DNA of 64,000 bases from Trichomonas vaginalis G3. Taxonomy: Eukaryota; Parabasalia; Trichomonadida; Trichomonadidae. The stretch spans positions 23,841,585 through 23,905,584 of the forward strand of contig NC_067205.1 of the NCBI RefSeq assembly GCF_026262505.1. Direction: 5' to 3'. Below, piece after piece: positions 10,194 through 18,745 of the stretch (position 1 is the first letter of the stretch; each line of letters starts with the position of its first letter). The notes below the pieces were generated by a model. The model was not told where the DNA came from, made no database searches, and saw only the letters and a program-made list of their open reading frames with translations. The translations under genes were made by a program, and so were the position numbers.

Positions 10194-11053
10194 TCAATAC
10201 TTTTTCAGCACTTCTCCGTAGTTATATATGAAAGACAATTCGAGATAAAAGTCGTAGTACAATGGAACAATATGTTGCACACCATTTGTTGTGAACCAAA
10301 CTTGAAAGTCAGAGAAACTGTTACTCGGTGGTTCATAGAATTTAGAAGCAAAGTCATAAAAGTCCTTACCAATACAAAGAAAACTATTGTTGCTTGAACT
10401 GAAACTTGCATGACACATGACATTTTGAGGGTCAAACACGTTTCTATAAACTGTCAAATCTGTTGGTGGGCGTATAAACCAGAACGGACCGTCAGGTGGT
10501 AATGGTTCGTTCTGGTTTAGTAACCGAAGAAATTGTGCCCAAGAACGTTTGTCTACTTGCCAAAATAAAACTGTGTATCTCTTGGAGGGTTATTTTCAAT
10601 CCTTTGAAATGAAACGGTGGAGTTCATCTTGTCATATTCTAGTTTCAGATAGTATGTTCCATTTAGTAAAGAATCGTATTTTTCTTGAAATTCCCAGTAG
10701 TATTTGTTTATTTGAGTTTGAAAGTCATTTAGAGTCTTCTCAAGACTTTCGTCTGAACGAACTGTAAAGATTCTCATTTCATCAAATTTGTCTATTAGAC
10801 CATCATGACCTCTATACCGCCCATGAAAATATACTGCGAACATAAATGCGTTAGTTCTTTTTGAAAACAAAACTCTTCTAAATCCTATTGCCTTTGCATC
10901 TGAAGGACTTTGAAGCCAACGAATTGGAAAGTCAAACCTGTAAGCACCGGATGAAATTTCTTCATCTGAAATAGTCCTACCAGCGTTTGTAAAGATATAG
11001 TCTAACGGTTTTGTATCTGCTACTTTTGTTCTTTGTTTTTCAACCTGAAACAT
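10194..11053 (-). pseudogene. family 1 paralogue pair member 1 (broken)
   Basis: Two ORF stretches in this interval match, in order, the N- and C-terminal parts of the gene at 15,322-16,168. Shared words are TKPLD near the start, KAIGFRR in the middle, and FYEPPS, SDFQVWFTT and FYLELSFIYNY near the end. The family would be about 280 residues, probably beta-rich. The function is not recognised; two paralogues near the fibre and integrase genes suggest a virion surface or accessory role. The copy is broken. A weak likeness to the minus-strand gene of Polinton C at 35,759-36,238 is possible. Confidence 0.5.
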
Positions 11054-11121
11054 TTAATATATGTAAAAATATACTGTTTTAAAAAACGTTTTAAAATGGT
11101 ATGCCATTTCATATTTCTCAT

Positions 11122-11841
11122 CTAACAAACATGTTGTCTGACTGCTTGAGGGTTAGGTTGATACCATTCGAACTTCACGCTTACAATTCCTTCAATTGCA
11201 TTCAAAATATCTGAGTCGGAGTCAACCATTTGTTCTCTCTTTGTAGTCTTGAAAGCGTCAAGAAGTTGTGCGGCTGTTGTGACATTGCCATGTGCATAGT
11301 AAATATGACCATCTAAATCTGTTACGGTTAGTCTGAGATTGTATCCTTTCTTATTTCCGTCTTGAATGGCAGCAAGTACACCCATGAAGCCTTCTTTGTT
11401 CTTTCCTTCGTCAAAGTTTACTGTAAAGGTTCGACCAGATGTAATTTGACTTCTAACTTCACGATACTTTTCATATGCATATCTTGTTCTTTCCATGGGA
11501 GCATGACCATCCTCTGCACTACCTTTTTTCCTTCTCAAAGGATGCAATTGTTCGTCATGTTTCCAGTAGAATCTGGCAAAGCCGTCGTGTCCTTCAACTT
11601 GAGGCTCACTAACATCGAAAGGCATGTCCATAAGACGTTCTTCTTCTAACCTCTCTAGTCTGTTTGGATAATTTGCGCGTGCTGTTTCCAAGTCCATTTC
11701 GTAGCGAAGACCAGACAATTTGTCATAGACTTTTATGGGTCTTCCCTTCCTATATTTAAACTTCTTTGAAACTCTCCAACCATATCTTTCTAACTCTGCT
11801 TTTATTCTAGCAGATTTTCTATCCATTCTATATGGGGGCAT
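11122..11841 (-). CDS. unknown basic protein, 239 aa
   Basis: An intact ORF from MPPYRMDRKSARIKAEL. The first 90 residues are very basic (KKFKYRKGRPIKVYD) and may bind nucleic acid, and the rest is mixed alpha/beta, ending NPQAVRQHVC. I do not recognise a family. It sits in a run of minus-strand genes, with an A/T-rich leader upstream (11,842-11,871) that separates it from the next gene. Confidence 0.6.
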   Translation of the reverse strand: MPPYRMDRKSARIKAELERYGWRVSKKFKYRKGRPIKVYDKLSGLRYEMDLETARANYPNRLERLEEERLMDMPFDVSEPQVEGHDGFARFYWKHDEQLHPLRRKKGSAEDGHAPMERTRYAYEKYREVRSQITSGRTFTVNFDEGKNKEGFMGVLAAIQDGNKKGYNLRLTVTDLDGHIYYAHGNVTTAAQLLDAFKTTKREQMVDSDSDILNAIEGIVSVKFEWYQPNPQAVRQHVC

Positions 11842-11871
11842 TTTTATAAAAATAAAAAAATATTTTTTTCT

Positions 11872-12243
11872 TTACTTTACATAACCACCTGCTGCCATAA
11901 GTCTTTGACGCCAACCCATACCAGCTAATGAAGGTTGACTTGGTTTAGTTTGGAAACTAAACTTTGGTTTTGGTTTATCTTCAGTTTTTGGTTTCTCTTC
12001 TTCTATCGGTTTTTCGTCACTTTTCGGTTCCTCGGGCTTTACCTCACCTGCAGGAACAGTTGTGTCGTCAACATCTTCATAAATATCATATGCCATTTGT
12101 TTTTGTTTTCCTTTCAACTTTTTGTGTTTGTTGTAAAGTTTAGAATATTTCGACTCTAAGTCAATGAGATGTTCTATAATGAACTGTTGGTCAGTGAAGT
12201 AAACTTTTCCATCTGTTGTCTCGAAAGCTCCTTCAGACTTCAA
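11872..12243 (-). CDS. coiled-coil protein with Pro/Glu/Lys tail, 123 aa
   Basis: Starts MKSEGAFETTDGKVYFTDQQ. A helix rich in heptad-like Leu/Ile (about residues 20-50) is followed by a disordered Pro/Glu/Lys region and a short basic C-terminus (WRQRLMAAGGYVK). The start is followed upstream by a small ORF at 12,281. No family is recognised; a scaffold or minor virion role would be a guess. Confidence 0.5.
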   Translation of the reverse strand: MKSEGAFETTDGKVYFTDQQFIIEHLIDLESKYSKLYNKHKKLKGKQKQMAYDIYEDVDDTTVPAGEVKPEEPKSDEKPIEEEKPKTEDKPKPKFSFQTKPSQPSLAGMGWRQRLMAAGGYVK

Positions 12244-12280
12244 TATTTTATTTGTGAGAGTCTGTTTCTTTTTTGAGATA

Positions 12281-12454
12281 CTAGCGTTCCATTTCTATGA
12301 AAAGTGACTTTATAGTTAGGGTTTGTTTTCCAGACCTGGCACTTTCTATTATTGAATTTTTCTCTTCATCTGTAAGTTCTTTGACAGGTTTTGACAATGG
12401 TTCTGAACTTTTTGTTTGTGGTGTCAAATCTACCGTTTCAACTTCTTCGGTCAT
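12281..12454 (-). CDS. small acidic protein, 57 aa
   Basis: An open ORF too short for routine listing, beginning MTEEVETVDLTPQTKSSEPL and ending SLFIEMER. It is preceded by a leader that ends ACTGAGATGA directly at the start. The same leader, a stretch of about 20 identical bases, stands before the next minus-strand ORF start at about 12,624, which argues that both are real gene starts. The function is unknown. Confidence 0.5.
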   Translation of the reverse strand: MTEEVETVDLTPQTKSSEPLSKPVKELTDEEKNSIIESARSGKQTLTIKSLFIEMER

Positions 12455-12459
12455 TTCAT

Positions 12460-12624
12460 CTCAGTAAAAAATTTTAGTTTGGTTGTTTTCAACTGGTTGT
12501 TTAGGTTTTTTAAGTCGGTCTAAAACTTCCTGAGGTATAGGAAGAACTTGACAAACACGTTGTGTAACTGCTGGAAGTCGACAAATCCATCTTGAACCAT
12601 TTGTCTCAATGCTGTATTGTTCAT
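12460..12624 (-). pseudogene. small proline/valine-rich ORF remnant
   Basis: It begins MNNTALRQMVQDGF behind a leader identical to that of the 57-residue gene. A nearby frame reads LPAVTQRVCQVLPIPQEVL, which looks more protein-like, so this small gene appears broken. Its position matches that of the 54-residue gene next to the fibre of Polinton C, but I see no convincing similarity. Confidence 0.3.
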
Positions 12625-12639
12625 TTCATCTCAGTAAAA

Positions 12640-13045
12640 AATTTTACATTCCCCACGTTTGAGGTGGTTGCGGTTGGTTGTTGTTTACCCACTGTTGTGC
12701 ATGGTTATATCCTCTGTTAAAGAATCTTTCACCTTGGTCATGTAGTGCCCTGCTTGGTTATAGTAGTCATTTGCTTTGTTATAGTAGTTTCCTGCTTGTT
12801 TTCCTACATTATCCATCATCCTTGAACTTTTCCTCTTGTTTCAGGATTTGGAATAAGATTTGCTGCATCTCGTGCTACCTCCCAACCTTTCTGTACAGTT
12901 TGTATAATAGGTTGTGCTTTCTCTTTAAGTATACCTAATGTACTCAAAATCTTCCTTCCAATTCAAATGCACCTCTAGCTATTGTTCCCACTGCGGGCAA
13001 AAATCTGGATGCAACTCCTGCTAATGCGCCAATAAAAACCCATTT
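12640..13045 (-). pseudogene. small hydrophobic/Gln-Asn-rich virion-type gene (broken)
   Basis: The minus strand reads, in more than one frame, a hydrophobic stretch (KKWVFIGALAGVASRFLPA), a helical middle (EKAQPIIQTVQKGWEVARD) and an Asn/Gln/Pro-rich end (QPQPPQTWGM). The composition resembles the small amphipathic virion peptides found elsewhere in these elements (16,173-16,415 and 31,107-31,394). It is broken, with perhaps three breaks. The opposite strand carries the integrase start at 13,061. Confidence 0.4.
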
Positions 13046-13060
13046 CTTATAGGGTAAAAA

Positions 13061-14020
13061 ATGACGAATCCAAACAAGGACCCCTATGTTTCTAAGGCAA
13101 CAAAGAAAGCACTCATGATAAAAATCTTTAGTTCAACACAAATGCTTGGTTTATGGATATCTTGGAAAACATTCCGAGGTATAGAGAAGATGGACCACCC
13201 ATACTGGCTAATATTTGTCGGTCAAAACACAAGATACTGTGAAGCCATACCATTACAGTCCAAAAATATTTTAGATATCTTAGCAGCTTTGACAATATTC
13301 GTTGACAAATACCATCCAACTAAACTGACATCTGACTGTGAAAGTTCTTTCAAATCAGATGATATTAAAAACTATCTGCGTTCAAAAAATGTAAACCAAT
13401 ATTTCATTGTCGACCAAAACCATTCTGCTCTTGGTGTCATTGACAGTTGTATAAAAATCTTAAGAGACTTAAACCAACCACAAGGTGGTGAGGTAGGTGA
13501 GATGTCATATGACGACAAGTACAGACACTTCTCCATGGCAAAGATGAGACAAGTTTTAAATATTTACAATAGCCGTAAACAAAAAGGTTTGGGAAACCAT
13601 TCCCCCGAAGAAATGAAAAACAACCCTGACTTAGAGAAAGACTATATATTTAACAATTTAGTCAAAAGAGACAAACAAGAAAGAATGCCAGGCTTCAAAC
13701 TTAAGAAAGGCGACAAAGTAAAAATAGAAATACCTAAACGCGACCCATATGAAAATACTATTGACTATGACAACAATGGGAACCCGACAGGTACTCACCT
13801 TCGTGTTCGTAAAAATAGAAGAAAGTATACAAGAGAATATTATGAAGTTTTAGGCAAACATGGCAAAATGTACAGACTGCAAGCAGAAGATAAAACTACT
13901 ATTGTCAGACCTCGTTTCAAACTTGTCAAAGTTCAAGGTGGTATACTTTCAAAGACAGTTCCTAACAAATATAAGACAACTCCTGACGAATATGCTAAAG
14001 AAGTTGAAAATGACGACTAA
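13061..14020 (+). CDS. Polinton integrase (retroviral-type, RNase H fold)
   Basis: An open ORF of 319 residues. The catalytic-core pattern includes a central Asp in LTSDCESSF (near residue 90) and, about 35 residues on, NHSALGVIDS, the LGVID form often seen where the third acidic residue lies in Polinton integrases. The C-terminal half has KKGDKVKIEIPKRD and a beta-rich tail like the SH3/chromo-type DNA-binding part. The first catalytic Asp is not clearly visible, so activity cannot be judged. The gene meets the fibre gene tail to tail, with the two stop codons overlapping at 14,017-14,020. Confidence 0.75.
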   Translation: MTNPNKDPYVSKATKKALMIKIFSSTQMLGLWISWKTFRGIEKMDHPYWLIFVGQNTRYCEAIPLQSKNILDILAALTIFVDKYHPTKLTSDCESSFKSDDIKNYLRSKNVNQYFIVDQNHSALGVIDSCIKILRDLNQPQGGEVGEMSYDDKYRHFSMAKMRQVLNIYNSRKQKGLGNHSPEEMKNNPDLEKDYIFNNLVKRDKQERMPGFKLKKGDKVKIEIPKRDPYENTIDYDNNGNPTGTHLRVRKNRRKYTREYYEVLGKHGKMYRLQAEDKTTIVRPRFKLVKVQGGILSKTVPNKYKTTPDEYAKEVENDD

Positions 14021-15303
14021 GCATTTCTATACCATGCGTAAACTGTCATGTAAGGTGGCATGTAGTCTTTACTCTGTCCCGTTGTTTCCGAATATCCTGT
14101 AATGCGATGTGTATGGCTTCCTCCTCCTGAGTGTCATCCCAGTAACAATTTATAGCAAACTTAACGTCGTCTTTAACATCATATCCTTTACCTTTTGTCA
14201 TTCCTGTCCAATCCAATATCTATGCTTATGCCAACCTGCTTCAGCTGTAGTTAAATTTATGTAGTGACTGTGTGCAGGTAGGTTTTCACCTGAAATCGTT
14301 TTACTTCCACCTGTTTCCTTTGAAGAGTTTGCACAATACAAAAACCTGTCGACTATTTGAGTCCAAGTTCCAAAACCAAGTACTACTTCTGGTCTGGTAG
14401 AGTTCATTGACGTATAAATAGAACCTATAGGATATACTGTTTGAAGTATTTCTGTCTTTAATGTTTGAAGCTCTGTTTTGTCTGCTTTTTTATATAACTT
14501 TTCTTCAAGTTCATTTACGTCAGAGATGCTATGTCTATGATATTTTTGTGGGTATGTTCCTTCTGTCCATGCGAAAATACGTTCTTTTGTTGCATCTACA
14601 TATCCTTTTATCCATGTCGAGTCTGCTTTTGTATTCCTTAACTCTGTAACACCTTTCTCAAGCTCTTTCAACTGTTGTCCATCTTCCATTAAACCTCTGG
14701 TATGACTTGAAACCGTTTGTGTCAACATATCTACAGTTTCTTTGTCGGCTTTAAGGTCTAAACATCCTGAAACCCACCCTGTATTGGCTTTACCTTCTAA
14801 AATCTTCGATGTCCGTTCATGGTACCATTCAACCCTTTTATAATTTCATTGTCTTTTTCATCCACATATTCCTTATCTGCCTTCTTCACTAACCCACTAG
14901 CCAGATATGCTAACTCATCGTCAACATACTCTTTGTCAGCTTTGTTGTCAACATCTGCTTTCGTTGCATATGTTGCATCTGCTCTGTCATGTTCTTCTTG
15001 AACTTTTTCAATGACATATTCTTTGTCAGCTTTGTTGCCAACATCTGCTTTCAAAAGAAGTTCATCTATAGGTTTCTCGTTTAAAGTTCCTTTTGTTGGA
15101 TTTATACAAACAGTATGGTTCTTACTGTCTTGAAACAGAAACTCATCTGTCATTGGGTTTATCGTCAGTTTTAAGTTTCCTTCTTTCAATGACTCAGATA
15201 TCTTAGAATAGTTTGAAAAGTTTGTTGTGTTCTTATTTAGAGCTTGCAAAATGAGTTGTCGGTTGTGTTGTATTTCTCTCATAGACGCTGTTTCTTTCGA
15301 CAT
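14017..15303 (-). pseudogene. fibre / receptor-binding protein with phage-collar-like tip (broken)
   Basis: The N-terminal ORF (14,797-15,303) has a globular start, then 13-residue repeats of the type KADKEYVDDELA that should form a trimeric coiled coil. The C-terminal ORF (14,198-14,728) contains PIGSIYTSMN, FGTWTQI, RFLYCANSSKETGGSKTISG and LPAHSHYI, the signature layout of phage tail-collar/short tail-fibre tips. Such proteins bind host receptors. The tip and part of the stalk are nearly the same at DNA level as the fibre of Polinton C (37,015-38,798). The gene is broken, about three breaks. Confidence 0.75.
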
Positions 15304-15321
15304 TTTTATTCTAGATAAAAT

Positions 15322-16168
15322 ATGCTTTCAATAGAAAAAGAAAATTCTAGAGTTGCTACAACTAAACCATTAGATGAACTTTTTACCAATGTCGGTCAAA
15401 AGTTTGAGACAGAGACCGTAAAGCATGAAGGCTATCGTTTTGACTACCACTAAGATGGTTAAGAGACCCATCCGTCACAAAAGCTATTGGCTTTCGTAGA
15501 ATGAAGTTCATTTCAGAAGCCATACATGGTTTCCCATTTACGGTCGCTTTTGAAATTCGATACTATAACAAAGAAAAACGTACGTATGAGAAATTTGAAC
15601 AGGGAAAACTTTTACAAGTGAATTTGCTTGTAAACTTAGAAACAACTCTTCAAGCTTTTCAGAAAAAATAAACGATATCTATCTCGAATATGCAAAACAG
15701 TACAACATTGACGAAGGAGAGTACCATCTCGATATTATATATGACAGGAAAAATGCAACTGTTAAAATCAATAGAATAGAAGACCTTGGAGAAGACGTTT
15801 ATATTTCTACAAAATATAACAACTTGGCATGGTATAGATTTTTGAGGATGTTAAATCAGCCTGCAGAATATCCAGTACACCCAGACTTTTATGAAGTCGA
15901 AAACCCTAATGGAACATATGAAAATGTTTTCGACCAAGATGCTATTATTGTTCATGCTTCATTTTCTGGCGCCCAAAACTCTTTCTTATGCTTGGCAAAT
16001 GACTTTTACGAAAAACCTACAAAGTTATACGAACCACCAAGTGGAAGTATTTCAGACTTTCAAGTATGGTTTACTACAGATGGAAGAAAGAGAATAATTC
16101 CATTATACCACGCGTTTTACTTAGAACTTAGTTTCATATACAACTACTATCGAACGGTAAAAATATGA
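15322..16168 (+). pseudogene. family 1 paralogue pair member 2
   Basis: It begins MLSIEKENSRVATTKPLD and continues as a beta-rich protein ending FYLELSFIYNYYRTVKI; the last 114 residues form one open ORF (15,824-16,168). It is paralogous to the minus-strand gene at 10,194-11,053, with shared words TKPLD, KAIGFRR, FYEPPSGS, SDFQVWFTT and FYLELSFIYNY. It appears broken once or twice in the N-terminal half. It lies between the fibre and the amphipathic peptide gene, which fits a virion accessory role. The function is not recognised. Confidence 0.5.
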
Positions 16169-16172
16169 TTTT

Positions 16173-16415
16173 TTAATACGGTTGAGGTGTTGGATTTGGT
16201 TGCCAACTAGACTGTGGTGCAGGTTCAGGCTGTTGTATAACAGGAGCTTGCTCTTCTGGTTCAGGGTCTTTAGGTATAATACCAACGAACTGACCTACCC
16301 TTTTACCAATATTTTTGACACCGTTCCAAATTCCTCTTCCGACGGTTTTTATTCCATTCCATATACCTCTTCCAACATTTCGAAAGAAGTTTCCAATACT
16401 ACTGAAGAAACCCAT
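16173..16415 (-). CDS. amphipathic minor virion-type peptide, 80 aa
   Basis: An open ORF from MGFFSSIGNFFRNVGRGIWN: a glycine-rich, aromatic, basic amphipathic helix in repeated GIWNG units, followed by a Pro/Gln-rich tail. This composition resembles membrane-active or DNA-condensing minor virion proteins of adenovirus-like and Polinton viruses (pX or protein VI type). Polinton C has a comparable gene at 31,107-31,394. The assignment is by composition only. Confidence 0.55.
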   Translation of the reverse strand: MGFFSSIGNFFRNVGRGIWNGIKTVGRGIWNGVKNIGKRVGQFVGIIPKDPEPEEQAPVIQQPEPAPQSSWQPNPTPQPY

Positions 16416-16433
16416 TTTACTATATGTAAAAAT

Positions 16434-16796
16434 CTAATGTCCACCTAGTCTCTTACGTTTCCTTCTGAGTTCCATAGCATTCTTTAACTGGAGCTCATAC
16501 ATTCTATTTCTCCTCTGGTAGAAAACATATTCTGGGTCAACTCCTGTGTTCGCGTCATCTGCATAAAGTTGTTTATATCCCACTTCAGGGTTTGTATAAA
16601 ACTCTTTCCATCTCATATTTGCATACCATGGTGGCAAACCTAACGCAGCGTCATTTGACATGGCAGTTTGCATTTGTACATCTGTTGGCACTTGACCATA
16701 GTTTGCCATTGCAGTTTGTATTCTAACTTCATTTGGAATATTCTCTGGGTTTGGTTGTCCAGGTTGCTGTGCATTCGCTAAGTTCTGTGCGTCCAT
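16434..16796 (-). CDS. unknown protein, 120 aa
   Basis: An open ORF starting MDAQNLANAQQPGQPNPENI, with an Asn/Gln/Pro-rich N-terminus that contains two related phrases (RIQTAMANYGQVP and QMQTAMSND). The C-terminal half is folded-looking and ends in a basic tail (MELRRKRKRLGGH). No family is recognised. It follows the small membrane protein gene on the same strand and precedes the amphipathic peptide gene. Confidence 0.5.
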   Translation of the reverse strand: MDAQNLANAQQPGQPNPENIPNEVRIQTAMANYGQVPTDVQMQTAMSNDAALGLPPWYANMRWKEFYTNPEVGYKQLYADDANTGVDPEYVFYQRRNRMYELQLKNAMELRRKRKRLGGH

Positions 16797-16819
16797 TTAA
16801 TATTAGATAAAAATATCTC

Positions 16820-16951
16820 TTACGAGTACATATACTGAACATTTGCAGGCATTGGTTCATCTTCATATTCTCTGTACTTTTCTGCCACGTCAAATAAATA
16901 AATGACACAATGGAAAAAACCTAAAACAAGTAGTCCGATTTCAAACCACAT
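16820..16951 (-). CDS. 43-aa single-span membrane protein
   Basis: A short open ORF beginning MWFEIGLLVLGFFHCVIYLF, one clear membrane span, followed by an acidic tail ending NVQYMYS. Its start overlaps the last 31 bases of the methyltransferase gene in another frame, the kind of overlap expected in a compact viral transcription unit. Small membrane proteins are common in Polinton-like viruses. There is no direct evidence beyond sequence features. Confidence 0.45.
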   Translation of the reverse strand: MWFEIGLLVLGFFHCVIYLFDVAEKYREYEDEPMPANVQYMYS

Positions 16952-17754
16952 TTACTTACTAATAAAATTTCTTTGTTATGACACTTTCTCCAGTTTATAG
17001 GACCTCTCTCATATTCTATCTTGTCATATATAAACTCATAGTCATGTATGTCCTCTAACCATCTCATAACGGTTTCCAAACCACTTTTATCGGATGTAAA
17101 GTAAAAGCATGGATGGTTATGTAAAACGTCTAAAGTTTCTAAAGAGTCTCTCAAAGTCCAGTCTACTTGGTATTGAAAATCCCATGTGTTATAGAACGGC
17201 GGGTCCACTATAAAGAAAACATTTTCCTTGTCTTTATATTTTTCATACAAATCTGTCCAATGACATCTCACAAACTCTATACCCTCAATATATTTTTCTA
17301 TGTCCTCTTTGAAAACATTTGTATAGTTAAGATATAAAACTTTTGACATAAGTGTTTCAATGTCATGAACTCTTATAGAACCACTATATAATAGTCTAGC
17401 AGATATACTATCCCAGTCTATATATTCTGCTTTTTTCAAAACCTCTCTCACAATATTTTTCTTATCTAATGGTATACGTTCCATCTTACCTATAGGTATC
17501 TTTTCTTTTAACTCTTTCAATATTTTGTTTGTGTCTGGTATATGTTTGAGACGGTTCATATAGTTGTCGAAGTCATTGCATATAATCTTTGAGTCAGGAA
17601 ATATTGTATGGCACAAATGAGATATATAGAAACTTCCACCGAACAAATCTACAAATGTTAGACCATTCGGTAGTTTCTTAAGTTCTCTCAATAGAATATC
17701 TTTACATCTACTCTTATTTCCAAAGAAGGGTAACGGTGGTTTTGTAAAATTCAT
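16921..17754 (-). CDS. N6-adenine DNA methyltransferase (Dam/D12 class)
   Basis: 277 residues from the ATG at 17,754; an in-frame ATG upstream (17,832) lies in repeat DNA and is less likely. Motifs are PFFGNKS near residue 9 (the PFxGxK type), FVDLFGGSF near residue 37 (S-adenosylmethionine site) and VDPPFY near residue 183 (catalytic DPPY type), in the order of D12-class adenine methyltransferases. It would methylate adenine in DNA and could protect the element or mark its genome. It is the gene closest to the right terminus and is read inward. A short copy of its 3' part occurs beside the left TIR of copy B (56,466-56,510). Confidence 0.85.
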   Translation of the reverse strand: MNFTKPPLPFFGNKSRCKDILLRELKKLPNGLTFVDLFGGSFYISHLCHTIFPDSKIICNDFDNYMNRLKHIPDTNKILKELKEKIPIGKMERIPLDKKNIVREVLKKAEYIDWDSISARLLYSGSIRVHDIETLMSKVLYLNYTNVFKEDIEKYIEGIEFVRCHWTDLYEKYKDKENVFFIVDPPFYNTWDFQYQVDWTLRDSLETLDVLHNHPCFYFTSDKSGLETVMRWLEDIHDYEFIYDKIEYERGPINWRKCHNKEILLVSKCGLKSDYLF

Positions 17755-17799
17755 TTTATATATATAATAAAAATGTTTTTTCCTGAAAAGTGACAGAAA

Positions 17800-18560
17800 A
17801 GTGACAAAACATTTACGAAGAAGTTTCGACAAAACATTTACGAAGAAATCATGAGTTTTCTACCCTCTTGAATTTTCATGAAATTTACACCAAAAATATA
17901 TTTTATGTTAGAATGTTAGATCTAACATGTTTTCTAACATGTTTTCTAACATCGTAGAAAACTCTTGAAAATCATGAAATTTACACCAAAAAATAATGTT
18001 TATGTTAGAATGTTAGATCTAACCTTCTACCCTAAATTATATTTTTGGGTCCTTTACGCTCATTACGATGAAATCATGACAAAACATTTACGATGAAGAA
18101 GTTTCGACAAAACATTTACGAAGAAATCATGAGTTTTCTACGATGTTAGAAAACATGTTAGAAAACGTGTTAGATCTAACATTCTAACATAAACATTATT
18201 TTTGGGTCATTTACGCTCATTACGAAGAAGTCTTGACAAAACATTTACGTTCATGTTTGACAAAACATTTACGAAGAAGTCTTGACAAAACATTTACGAT
18301 GAAATCATGACAAAACATTTACGATGAAGAAGTTTCGACAAAACATTTACGAAGAAATCATGAGTTTTTTACGATGTTAGAAAACATGTTAGAAAACGTG
18401 TTAGATCTAACATTCTAACATAAACATTTTTTTGGGTCATTTACGCTCATTACGAAGAAGTCTTGACAAAACATTTACGAAGAAGTCTTGACAAAACATT
18501 TACGAAGAAGTCTTGACAAAACATTTACGATGAAATCATGACAAAACATTTACGATGAAA
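17800..18560. repeat. right subterminal iteron and palindrome zone of Polinton A
   Basis: Many direct copies of a ~24-26-base unit with core TTTACGAAGAAGTCTTGACA (variants GATGAAATCATGACA and GAAGTTTCGACA), interleaved with palindromic blocks around TGTTAGATCTAACA near 17,915, 18,010, 18,175 and 18,405. There is no coding capacity. The matching zone at the left end of copy B (55,530-56,460) is arranged in inverse orientation. Iterated sites next to the TIR suggest replication or transposition protein binding, by analogy only. Confidence 0.85.
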
Positions 18561-18745
18561 TCATGACAAAAAAGTCAACGGCTGGTCGGCTGGGGTTCGG
18601 TCCTCCTCTTGGGTCTTGGGAAAAATTCTTAGGGCTGGAAGCCCTCCGAATAAAAACTTCATTTATACTAAACATCTTCAGGGCTAGAAGGCACGAAGTG
18701 CCTGGAAGCCCCACTACCTTTTTTTTTTTTTTTTTTTTTTTTTTT
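18561..18745. repeat. right terminal inverted repeat of Polinton A with T-run cap
   Basis: A GC-rich block in AT-rich DNA, inverse to 55,433-55,530 of copy B. It ends GGGGCTTCC...GGTAGT when read inward and includes the perfect hairpin AGGCACGAAGTGCCT (18,689-18,703). A holds about 60 bases in this block that B lacks. A run of 27 T (18,719-18,745) follows and is mirrored by the 43-base A-run of B (55,390-55,432). The empty-site sequence in the second MITE copy lacks this run, so the run belongs to the element. Confidence 0.85.

Larger units (their letters stand above)
1..18745 (+). mobile_element. Polinton/Maverick A (family 1), right-hand part
   Basis: Partial Polinton entering from the left edge in the capsid gene and ending in a GC-rich terminal inverted repeat plus a T-run. 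Parts in order: major capsid, small minus-strand gene, CCG-motif protein, minor capsid, SF3 helicase, packaging ATPase, KilA-N-type genes, unknown minus-strand genes, integrase, fibre, adenine methyltransferase, subterminal iterons, TIR. It is the same family and orientation as the element from 55,390. Several genes are broken (roughly 15 breaks by eye) while others are fully open. Close match to B over the shared 4 kb suggests a young copy. It lies inside a MITE, which itself lies in a host gene. No family B polymerase motifs were seen. Confidence 0.9.

Noticed and set aside
9979-10197. 72-codon minus-strand ORF
   Set aside because: It is composed of the dispersed palindromes and repeat phrases; the same peptide appears from other repeat copies.
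17800-18560. Possible CRISPR array (regular direct repeats)
   Set aside because: Units abut with no unique spacers, no cas genes are present and the DNA is eukaryotic. They are iterons of a Polinton terminus.
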